DNA of 25,542 nt from Paramacrobiotus metropolitanus (lineage: Eukaryota > Tardigrada > Eutardigrada > Parachela > Macrobiotidae). Shown piece after piece: positions 1 to 8,692 of this stretch; position 1 is the first letter of the stretch, and the number at the start of each line of letters is the position of its first letter. The translations under genes were made by a program, and so were the position numbers. The DNA lies in the NCBI RefSeq assembly GCF_019649055.1, contig NW_026570631.1:1-25542 (forward strand). Reading direction: 5' to 3'. The notes beneath the pieces were generated by a model, which made no database searches, was not told where the DNA came from, and saw nothing but the letters and a program-made list of their open reading frames with translations.

Positions 1-120
1 GCTGTACCAGTTTATACAGTCATTACGCTATGCGCTTGGCTAGCCACTGTCGCCATTTTTGTTTTTCACCCAAGTGTCATCGACATACAGTCACCTTTCC
101 GTGCTTTCATGCCGGCAAAA

Positions 121-204
121 ATGCAGCACTCCATCTCGAATAGGATGCAGAACTCCATCTCGAAAAAAAACTGAACAAAAATGCAGAACTCCATCTCGAA
201 TAGG
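121..204. repeat. Three-unit tandem repeat in the GT92 pseudogene
   Basis: Three copies of a unit reading ATGCAG(C/A)ACTCCATCTCGAA start at 121, 145 and 181, the last two separated by an A-rich spacer. On the minus strand they encode repeated RDGVLHF peptides. The GT92 copy at 4986 has only one such unit (around 5105-5130), so the expansion is specific to the decayed copy. Confidence 0.85.
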
Positions 205-754
205 ATCAGCCACTTGCATGTGCGTCTCCTCCGTAACATAATGCGGAATAAGTGCATAGTGCATACCAGCCGTCAGTACATTGTCACCGCGGCAGACAAT
301 ATTCTTAGAGCGCTCCTGTTCCGGCAGCACGCTCGTAATTCTCTCGTATACAATATCCGTAAGAAACGCTGTGCGAAGAGCAGTCAATTCGCATTTCACA
401 AAACGGAAATTTTCTGCATAAAAGCACGCCGAATCAAGAGACAATCGGCAATTCCGAATCGGATAAGGATGGAAAAGCCACCGTCCCCACTAATGCCGAC
501 AAATTCATCGAGATTCGCTTCTAATCTGAAAAGTTTGGCTTCATAAAATAGTGTGTTATTTGCCCCCTTTACAATGAAAAATCTCTTAAAAATTTGAGAG
601 ATTACAGCCGTTTAAGTCTCCGTTTAGCGTAACAATTTCGTTTGTTGGTCCTTATTCGTGGTCATATAACGCTTCGAAATTTGTAATGCCATTTCACTGA
701 CTTAGTTGTTGTTGGCAAAGACAACAAAATGTCAAACTCCAATGGATGTACGTA

Positions 755-876
755 ACCGGCAGGAAGATCGATGCAGTCCGGCAGATTGGTGGAAGACTCA
801 TCCACCAAATTGCCGGACTTCGGCAGAAAGGTGGGTGCGATTTCCAGCGTCAACCCATCTACCTTTCTGCCGGTTG
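755..876. repeat. Double-hairpin foldback insertion
   Basis: Two adjacent inverted repeats. The first has 19-base arms at 775-793 and 801-819 with one mismatch and a 7-base loop. The second has arms at 821-832 and 861-872 that match perfectly over 12 bases. The phrase AACCGGCAG recurs at the left edge and, inverted, at the right edge. The segment interrupts sequence that is continuous in the GT92 copy at 4986-6522, so it is an insertion. A foldback or miniature transposable element is likely. No clear target-site duplication was found. Confidence 0.6.
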
Positions 877-1192
877 CATGCGTCTAGTAATTCCGCCAAG
901 AGTTTCGGTGAAACATCACTTCATTAATCAGCCCATATAGCGCAAAATCAAATGATTAACTCTTTGCTTTGCTAATATGTACTTTCGGCACTTTATAGCT
1001 TAATTTTTCACAGGAATTCATATTCTGTCAAATAAATTTAACGGTGCCCAGTCAATAGTCATGGACCGGGAGCCTGATACATCAACCTCACACGGCGGGA
1101 CTGTTCTCCTTTGTTCCGATTTCTCTTCAGATCCGTGTAGTCATTTTACGCATTATTCCTGAAGGAGTGAAGAACGAGATTTAGCAGCCAAC

Positions 1193-1630
1193 CGATAAAA
1201 ATAAAGAATTAAATAGAATAAGTAGGTAGTGTTGGCTTTCGTATTGGCTTTTAGAATTAGTTACTGTACCAGTTTTCCGTAAGCTCAGTGCTACAAATTT
1301 CGTTTCGTTCCATGGCCCCTTGGCACCATACCTTACTGCGCCACTGGAGGCGCCGACCCGTTGACGTTAGGCCCCCCTCTACCATAATCTGAGTTTCGTT
1401 GTTTGTTGTCGTTACAATCCATATTTGTTGTCGTAAATTAAATTACAATCCATATTTGTTGTCGTTTCGCAGTTTCCATATTCACGGACCACAAGACGCG
1501 GTTAATGATTACATTGTGGAGACAACTCGTGCGCGTTGCATACGTACAAGACCAGTCTTACAGTGTTGTTTGGTTCGTAAACGTCTGTCGTGATTCGTAA
1601 GTTTGCAGACCGCTGCCGATTTCCGCAGTG
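1193..1630. other. Upstream region of the BTB-MATH gene
   Basis: No convincing coding sequence. A GC-rich patch at about 1311-1378 differs from the AT-rich surroundings and may mark promoter or 5' UTR. A direct repeat lies at 1412-1465. Possible acceptor sites (cgcag near 1470, tttgcag near 1607) suggest a spliced 5' UTR, but this cannot be decided from sequence alone. Confidence 0.4.
1412..1465. repeat. 23-base direct repeat, two copies
   Basis: A 23-base unit beginning TTACAATCCATATTTG occurs at 1412-1434 and again, identical, at 1443-1465, a period of 31. A partial third copy (TTTGTTGTCGT) lies just upstream near 1402. It is in the presumed 5' region of the BTB gene. Confidence 0.85.
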
Positions 1631-3954
1631 ATGTCTGAAGCACCAATGCAGTCCTCAAACTCCGAGAACCCCGGCACGGTGGCCAAGATTGGTGATTGTA
1701 TCAAGCCCCTGTTGGTCTGTACAGAGATGAGCGATGTGCAGTTTGCGGTGGGACGTGATTTTGGCGCAGCGGAGATCTTTCCAGCTCACAGGTGAGATAC
1801 GTGGGGATACTAACACCGGCGACGAATACGGTGTTTTGATCTATGACACCTTCCAACGAAACTTTACGGTTTTACCAAACTGTGTTGGCTATTCCGTTTT
1901 CCAATTGCCATGATTATTTTGACGAGTGACTTTATGCAGGTTGATCATGAGTGTCCGCAGTGCCGTGTTCCGGACCATGTTCTATGGAAGTGTGCCGGAG
2001 AACTGCACGGTTCCTATCAATATTCCGGACATTCTTGCTGCTGCTTTCGCTAATATGCTTAGGTGGGTCTGGTGCTTGACGTACCGTTATGTTGCGCTAC
2101 ATGTACAATAACAAAACTCTTCAGCTATATCTACACGGACGTGGTGACGAATTTCACCCAGACAACGTCTTCCACACGCTGAAGTGCGCTGACAAGTACG
2201 ACTTGTCGTTGCTGGCAACGATGTGTACCGACTTTGTCATGGACACGCTCAACGTCAACAACTGCCTGCTTATTCTGGAAAACGCACTGAATGTAGGTCT
2301 TGGGTTATGCTACAACTAAGATATCTCTTGTTTATTGGGAATGAAAGTAATGTGTTGCCTAGGCGGTTCAGTACGCGGCTGCAGCGTCGAACATTCTGGA
2401 GAAGTGTCTGTGTCTGATTGACGAATCAACGAACACCGTCTTGGAATCGACGCATTTCGGTGCGATTGGACAAGAGGAGCTGCGCACCATTCTCCAACGG
2501 GATACACTGACCGCCAACGAAGACACCATTTGTTCGTCTGTTGATAAGTACAATGTTGTTGTCCTCTTCTATCTATATATCTGCGACTCCTTGTATTTGT
2601 GACTTTCATTTGCCTCGCTTTTCGGTAGGTTGGCTGCAGACATGTGCACGCAAAGGAACATCCAAGCGTCCGCCGCCAATCGTCGTCGAGTATTGGGTCA
2701 GGCGCGGTTTCTCATCCGTTTTCCACTACTGACCGATGCGCAGCTGCTGAATGGGCCCGTTTTGGTATGTAGTACATGTGTTGGGTGCGCACCGAACTCT
2801 ACCCTAGGCACTGGGAGCCAAATTCGTGTGCTTGCACGAAAACTGTTAGTTTCGCGCACTCCCAAACACTTTTTGCTTTGTTTATCACATTCTGTAGCGA
2901 CTTCGTAGGCCAGAAAAATTTGTGTACGAGCATCACTAACTGGAGTACTCGTACGCTAAAAGTACGAGTATTCCAGTTAGTGATGCGGTCAAAGGGTTTT
3001 AAATTCCGCACAGTCGTGATTTTCTGTTCTCACAATCAAATGCAGTTTTCCACTGGACTGCACGTCTCCTGAGACACCAAACACGTACTGCTAAAATATT
3101 TTCGCGTTATTTTGTGGTTGGTTTAGAGTGGATTGTTATCGCAATCGGAACTATTGGACATTTACCATTATAAGTACGCCGCTATCAAGCCGCCGCTGCC
3201 CTTCCGTACGGAACCCAGACAAAGTAAGGGCTTTTAGAGCTTATAAAAAACATGCACGCTGTGGAGAACTGGGAATTGTTTGACGCTTCTAGATGTACGC
3301 GCTGAGGGTGTTATTCGGTATACGATTCCGGATATTAGGCAGCTGCAGGAGACTCATACGTTCAGCGATCCCGTAACCATTAGAAAGCTACTGTGGTGAG
3401 ATGGTCTCTGCAATAAAAAATTTGCAGCGTAGACGAGAATTTCACGTCATGGAGTCGTTCATCATAACACGAACTGCTGTGCAGGAGTATCGTCGTCTGC
3501 AAAAAAACCAGCGGTGACTCAGCCACTCTGGGCTTCTACCTGCGGTGTTCGGCCTGTCCCCAGTGGGTTTCTTGGACGTGCCAGGTCAATGCAGAGCTGC
3601 GCCTTCTGCCTTGGAAAACGGAAACTGCACCATTTCGTCGGCGTATGTGTTTTATTATGACACCAGACAACCCGGGATGTTGGCCAGTTTTTTGTACATT
3701 TTGTAGACATTTCCTCAATGTTTGGCAGGGATCATCGTTATTGGGGACGCGCGGAATATATCTCTATGGAGGTGAGGGTGAGCGGTCATTGTTCTGTGGG
3801 TGTGCGGGACAGATCAGTGTTTACCCGCTTGTTCAAGTGTATTTGTGTTTTGCAGGAATTACTGGATCCGGCGAAAGGCTACGTCAACCCTACCGACTTC
3901 TCCTTGAAGTTACAAATTCAAGTGACTGCTGGTCTGCCGGTTGGAACCGAATGA
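1631..3954 (+). CDS. BTB-BACK-MATH domain protein, ten exons, one-base frame break
   Basis: Proposed exons: 1631-1791, 1940-2062, 2125-2292, 2363-2547, 2629-2764, 3127-3223, 3293-3395, 3485-3642, 3707-3771, 3856-3954, all with GT-AG introns. They total 1295 nt, one short of 432 codons. The BTB fold starts at DVQFAVGRDF in exon 1 and runs through AHRLIMSVRSAVF and ML-YIYTD to PDNVFHTLKCADKYDL. A BACK-like helical part follows (NCLLILENA, then AAASNILEKCLCLIDE). The C-terminus is MATH-like: VTIRKLLW joins SIVVCKKTSGDSATLGFYL, then WTCQVNAELRLL, RDHRYWGRAEYI and ELLDPAKGY. By family, such proteins recruit substrates to Cullin-3 ubiquitin ligases through the MATH domain. The frame break is in exon 3, near the TTT at 2152-2154: YIYTDVVT lies in one frame and HPDNVF in the next. 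This is a sequencing error or a recent lesion. AATAAA follows at 4125. Confidence 0.82.
2931..2985. repeat. Long hairpin in BTB intron 5
   Basis: Arms 2931-2954 and 2962-2985 are reverse complements over 24 bases with one mismatch, around a 7-base loop (GCTAAAA). It lies inside the 362-bp intron 2765-3126. It fits a miniature foldback element or a small-RNA precursor; sequence alone does not separate these. The arms each contain a copy of the TACTCGTA word that recurs across the window. Confidence 0.85.
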
Positions 3955-4124
3955 ATGCACGTCGAAATGCGGGGATGGGTGCAGAAAATGTGGCACGAGT
4001 AAACGAGGAAGTGACAAAGTCTTCGGAATGGTTCAAATTTTTCTCTTGGATTCTGACTGATCAGTGAGGCAGCGAATTTGGATGTACAGATATCGGGAAC
4101 AGCGATTAGCGTAAATACAGTAAA

Positions 4125-4130
4125 AATAAA
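4125..4130 (+). terminator. Poly(A) signal of the BTB-MATH gene
   Basis: A canonical AATAAA 171 bases after the stop codon, in an A-rich context. Confidence 0.6.
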
Positions 4131-4985
4131 AATGTCTCCGGAAAGCCCTCAGTTTATTCTGAAATGACCCATACCGTTTGTATGTTCAATAACAATTCTT
4201 GTTACTGGATTTTTAGTAAAACTGGGTTCGGATGAGTTTATGAGCTGATTGAAAGGATGTTTGTAAGTTGCGATAATAGATTCTTGAGTTTTTGAAAGAG
4301 TTATTTTGATTTTATGTCGGTACAGTACCGTCTGCAAATGTGCGCCGGATTTTGAATTATCAAGCTATCCGTTTTGTCAATCGAGTAAGCAACGCGGTGC
4401 GAATTTTGTAATTAGTAAACCGAACCATTATCTACGAAGGGATAGCAACAATGACAATGATAAAAATAATGATAAACGTAACGTCTTCGTCACTTAATTA
4501 GTGCGTGTAAAATTCGGATCGTCACAGCGCCGGCACAGTTCATACTTATTCGTGAATGGTGCTCGTCCGCAAGTATTATACAGCTGCAAAATGTTGCCTC
4601 CCGGAGGCCGCACGAGCTTCTAAATGTGGTCGTACTTGTATGTGGGCGAGAATTTTTTAAATTTACTCGTAGATTGTTTAACATATGGTTCAGGAAAACA
4701 GTTTCTGGTGTGCTAAATACTAGATTCATCGGGCACTGCATTGATGTTAGCTTTTTTTCTTTGGTTACAAATATTATGGTTATCAGTCATCACATACAGT
4801 ACGAAGTGCCAGCACACATCTGGAACTTAATCCGCTATGTATACCGTATCCATATTATTCTTACTAAACTGTACAAGCAAAAATCATCGCAAGGTTTGAG
4901 AAGGAGTGCACTTTTCGCTTCTTCTTAGTCTGATGTACAAAGTACTTTGTACATAACCGTACGCTGCATAGAAATTATGCTGGCA
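4131..4985. other. Intergenic region, BTB-MATH to GT92
   Basis: AT-rich. Open stretches on both strands (4490-4741 minus, 4626-4928 plus) show no family signature and look accidental. A 22-base perfect palindrome lies at 4933-4954. The 3' end of the minus-strand GT92 gene should lie here, but I see no canonical poly(A) signal close to its stop. Confidence 0.5.
4933..4954. repeat. Perfect 22-base palindrome
   Basis: ATGTACAAAGT followed by its exact reverse complement, with no spacer. It sits about 30 bases beyond the GT92 stop codon. It could form a cruciform or mark a 3' structure; function unknown. Confidence 0.9.
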
Positions 4986-6522
4986 TTACGGACATACCGC
5001 AGCCATTACACTGTGTGCTTGGCTAACCCTTGTCGCCATTTTGTTTTTCACCCGGGCATCGTCAACATACAATCTCTTTTCCGTGCCTTCGTGTCGGCGA
5101 AAGTGAAACATAACTCCATCCCGAAAGGGATCAGCTACTTGCACGTGCGTCTCCTCCGCGACATAATGCGGAAAGTGTATGCCAGCCGCCAGGATATTCT
5201 CACCGCGACAGACATACTTAGAGCGCTCCTGTTCCGGCAGGACGCTGATTTCTCTCCGCACAGTATCCGTGTATAAAACGCTGTGCGAGACGCAGTCATC
5301 CACAGCGTTTCCAATGGAAAAATGCTGCATAAACGCACTTCGGATAATTAGACAATCGACAATTCCAAATCGGAGAAGACTCGAAAGGTCACCGTCTCCA
5401 CTTATACCGACAAATTCATCGAGATCAGCTACAAATTTACAAAGGTCACTTTTACAGAAATTTTTAGAAAAACTAACCATACTAGCATTATACACTACTT
5501 GCGCTGTTCTACAGAGTACATTTAAACATTACGCTCTACTTGGCAAATTTGAAAAACATAATGTTGTACTGTTCAATATTATTCCCTTTATTCTTACCAA
5601 AAAGCGTATATTCCCAGTGACCTTTAGTCCGCTCCGCGCAGTCATTGACCGCCGACAGTTGTCCAAAATAGTTAACGGAATCACTGGACACTGCCAGTTC
5701 CCACGGAAGAATCGTCATTAGACGTTTATTCGCTGTCATATAATGCTTCAAAATTTTTAATGTCATTTTGCCAGCGCGGTTGTTGTAAAAGATAAAATGT
5801 CGTATTCCAATACGCGTATAGTACTCGATAAACTCCACCAAGAGTTTCGGTGAAACGTCACCCCAAAGAATCGGTCCACAAAGCGCAAACGATAACCGCT
5901 TTGTTTTGCGGCTGTTCTCTTTCGGTAATTGGTAGCTTAACTTTCCACAGGAATTCCTGTTCTTACAAACCAGGTCCACGGCGTCGATGGACCAAGCAGC
6001 TGGTGCTCGACACACCAATCGCACACTACGGAACCGTTCCCCGTTGTTATCGTATCGCGTATTCTGCACGCGAACAGTCGATCTGAAAAACGTCTTGAAT
6101 CTGCATTCGCACGATGATCCGTTGACGAATGCGTCATTGCTCACATCCACAAGCGCAATAAAATGAATGTATTTTCCTTTGAAATGCGCGGAATATACGT
6201 GAATGGTGTCTAAAATCTGCATCCATGATGGAGATTCATAAGGTAGCGGCAATGTGTCCGATACGTTACACGAAGAAACGTTACCACTTCCGTTTAATTC
6301 GACAAACGTAGTGTTGTATCCGTCCTTGAATTCCCGCATGGTAGCCCGTGCATAACTACGCCTGTGTATCGATTTTGGAGCAACTTCGGGGCGCTCATCA
6401 AACTCCGTGTAATCATTTTGTGGAGTATTGCTAACGGATCGGAGAACGAGAAATAAACAGCTAACGGATAAGAGTAGAGGAATCCTTGAACTTCTAATAC
6501 AGCGTAAAAGCTTTCTCCTCAT
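4986..6522 (-). CDS. GT92 family glycosyltransferase, two exons
   Basis: Exon 1 is 6522-5598 and exon 2 is 5428-4986, with a 169-bp GT-AG intron. Together they give 1368 nt, 455 residues. The N-terminus is basic then hydrophobic (about residues 14-28, IPLLLSVSCLFLVL), a type II signal anchor expected to place the enzyme in the Golgi. GT92 (formerly DUF23) signatures are LLVEFIEYYTRIGIRHFIFY, then GQLSAVNDCAERTKGHWEY. The DLDEF acidic motif (about residues 310-314) is rebuilt exactly across the splice junction. The C-terminal part carries RSKYVCRGE and a HF-HY pattern. GT92 members such as C. elegans GALT-1 add galactose to glycans; the substrate here is unknown. An upstream in-frame ATG at 6603 would add 27 residues; I prefer 6522 because its product begins directly with the basic anchor. 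A decayed relative lies at 1-1192. Confidence 0.85.
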
Positions 6523-6942
6523 AGTTATCGAAAACGCGATTATTAAAACAGTAAACGTATTGGCTGTGCCAAATGCTGACGCAGCATCACTTTTTATGAG
6601 CACTCTTCAAACAGTGAAAAGTATACAACGCAAAAATATGAAACATATGCGAAGTATTCTTGTACATAAAATCAGTGAGATTGCTGCGACAATTCAGGTG
6701 TGCTGCGGTGTGCTTCTCAGCGGTGAACGCCCTTTGCCCAAACTGATGGAGGAAAGCCGGTTTATTGTTATGTAGGTACAGTGAGTATCGCCTGCAGTTA
6801 AACACCTTGCAACTTTCATATACCTGCAAAGTTTTGGATTGGAATCACCACATATCAAGCCGGTTAGCGATGCAGTCAAAATCAGTCGTTTCCGTGCCGT
6901 TGCAGTATGTTGTGTTTTGATTAAAGGGTTCGACAGAAATCC
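6523..6942. other. Shared upstream region, GT92 and ABHD14-like genes
   Basis: About 420 bases between two divergent start codons, so it probably holds both promoters. No clear TATA box with correct spacing was recognised on either strand. Short open frames here have no family features. Confidence 0.45.
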
Positions 6943-8606
6943 ATGTGTAAGCGCGCAGCAGTACGATGGTGGTTGTGCTTTGCTATCGCCGCTTTTATCA
7001 TCTTCCGACTCTTTATCTACTCCGCGGTTAACCGACGCACACCGCGAGACAGCAGTTTTGTTTCCGATCAGAATAATTCGGTAAGAAAACACTGTGGTAA
7101 AGGGCTTCGGAACAATAACACCGTAATTGCTTAAGCAGCTCGCGATGGCTAACGAAACCAACGCAACGAACGATTTCTGGGCTACCAAAGAATCCGATTT
7201 GTTCCCGCCTTTACCGGACGGCGTGGCCGAGAAAGCCAAAGCCATTCGGATTGTTGAAGGCACTCAGGATGTGACGCTCAACAACCCCAACGAAAGCCTC
7301 GAAGTAATTTTGATATTAACATTGACCGTATTCGAACACAGCGCTGGCGATTTATGGGCATTGGATTGGTTTCTGTTGAGCGCTGTTTGTTAATTTTTAT
7401 TAAGTTTCTTAACCGCGAACCGACCGCCCGATTCCCACCTTTACAGCCCTCCGTTGTATAACATTGGCGGTTTTAGGAACGCGAAGTATATTTTCGTCAC
7501 TGCGATCCCGAAAACCCCGCCCACACGGCACTGCACATTTTGCTGCTACACGGCGCCAGTTTCTCCTCGGAAACCTGGCAAAATTTAGGGACACTGCAGT
7601 TGCTAGCGGCGCTGGGATATAGCGCCACGGCCATCGATCTGCCGGGATTCGGCAAGACCCGCGGGAAACCACTGACCGGCGTGGCGGCCGCAGCATTGGT
7701 GTACCGGTTTGCCTTGACGCGGGAGATGCTCAAGAAGACCTTGGTGATTATTGCACCGTCCATGTCGGGTGGGTACGCGGTACCGTATCTCATGAACAAT
7801 CCGTTCCGTCAACCGAATTCCGAGGATTTGGCTATGGTCTTCGTGTCGCCGGTGGGCACGGAGAACTATCTTGATGAGGAATATAAAGCCGTTCAGGTAA
7901 AATTTGAAAAATTACCACTTACGATCATCTAATAAAATTACAACGATTATACGACGATTATCTCGAAGTAAAACTGGAAGTGCTACACGACGTAAGGCGA
8001 CGTATTATACAGCATCATCGTCAGCATGTACAGAAGTATCATATAGCAGCAACAGCATAAAGCGTCTCTTGTCAATTTGTATCAGGATGCCTTGCGTTCG
8101 CAGTCTGGTTTGCACCAAATTTTGTAAACCCTTTTCGGGTTAAAGGCAGCTTTCCATGAGGAAAACTCCCTGTGCGTATAAACATTAAACCTGTGCTCTC
8201 TTCGATTTAGAATACAAGTAGCGCTGCCGCAGCTGATGTAAATCGTAGTACTTAGGTACTCTGTAGACTGTATATAAATATACGCTGTTTGGTTAGCATA
8301 GGAAAAGCTACTAACTAATTGCTGTTAGTGTAGCTATAACTTTCCCATTAACAATATTTTATTGAACAGGTGCCGGTTCTGAACGTATACGGATCGCGCG
8401 ATGAGGCATGGGGACAACGTGTCGCCCAGAAGTTCAATCTTTCTCGGCATGCAAAAAGCGTGGAACTCCCGGATGCCGGTCACGCGGCGTATATGAACCA
8501 GCCCGATCTCTGGCACCGCCTTCTTAGCGTCTTCCTGCGAAAGGTGAAGGTGTGGTATGGTGCACAGCATGCCATTAATCGGGAGCATAGCCAGAGTCCA
8601 TCTTAA
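6943..8606 (+). CDS. ABHD14-like alpha/beta hydrolase with membrane anchor, four exons
   Basis: Exons: 6943-7080, 7139-7303, 7477-7896, 8370-8606, giving 319 residues; all introns are GT-AG and phase 0. Exon 1 encodes a short basic start followed by a hydrophobic span (WWLCFAIAAFIIFRLFIY, about residues 9-26), a type II anchor as known for ABHD14A. Exon 2 carries NETNATN, potential N-glycosylation sites. The hydrolase domain shows the oxyanion-side LLLHGASFSSETW, then LGTLQLLAALGY, AIDLPGFGKT and the nucleophile elbow PSMSGG (Ser about 198). The acid is in YGSRDEAWG (Asp about 252) and the base in DAGHAAYM (His about 279), so the triad is complete. These blocks match the ABHD14A/B (CIB) family. 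ABHD14B has been reported as a lysine deacetylase, so an esterase/deacetylase activity is possible but not demonstrated here. An alternative start at 7145 would drop the anchor. Confidence 0.87.
7897..8369 (+). other. Intron 3 of the ABHD14-like gene
   Basis: 473 bases, GT-AG (gtaaaa to aacag), no coding potential recognised. It contains TTTCCATGAGGAAA at 8151-8164, which recurs exactly at 16844-16857. Confidence 0.75.
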
Positions 8607-8686
8607 TCCGAAAAGATTAGCACTGATACAAAAAGATTAGTGATGTTGTATAACCTGTTCGCTGATATTATTGTTCTACATTTATT

Positions 8687-8692
8687 AATAAA
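8687..8692 (+). terminator. Poly(A) signal of the ABHD14-like gene
   Basis: AATAAA 81 bases after the stop codon. Confidence 0.6.

Larger units (their letters stand above)
1..1192 (-). pseudogene. Decayed GT92 glycosyltransferase copy
   Basis: This stretch is a diverged duplicate of the GT92 gene at 4986-6522, in the same orientation. The C-terminal exon (about 91-530) still reads ISVLPEQERSK-like, CRGDN and HYVTEETHMQVADP peptides shared with the other copy. The DLDEF motif has become NLDEF. Decay is visible throughout: a frame change near 400-420, TGA/TAA stops in the stretch 930-1040, a frame change near 905, and loss of the exon 1 sequence matching roughly 5598-5710 and 6010-6405. A two-hairpin sequence is inserted at 755-876, and a tandem repeat sits at 121-204. 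Matching resumes at about 1133-1192 with the sequence near 6404-6455. The copy may continue beyond the left edge. The terminal exon could still be transcribed, but no complete glycosyltransferase can be read. The homology is seen directly; the order of events is inferred. Confidence 0.8.

Noticed and set aside
2063-2124. Reading MLRYMYNNKTLQL across 2089-2124 as BTB coding sequence
   Set aside because: It would need a non-GT-AG 34-base gap. A canonical 62-base intron ending CTCTTCAG gives the more typical YIYTD and uniform intron structure.
3422-3484. Reading VDENFTSW and following residues as part of the MATH exon
   Set aside because: That frame meets a TAA. Using the GTGCAG acceptor at 3484 joins KLLW to SIVVCKK in frame and gives a continuous MATH-like domain.
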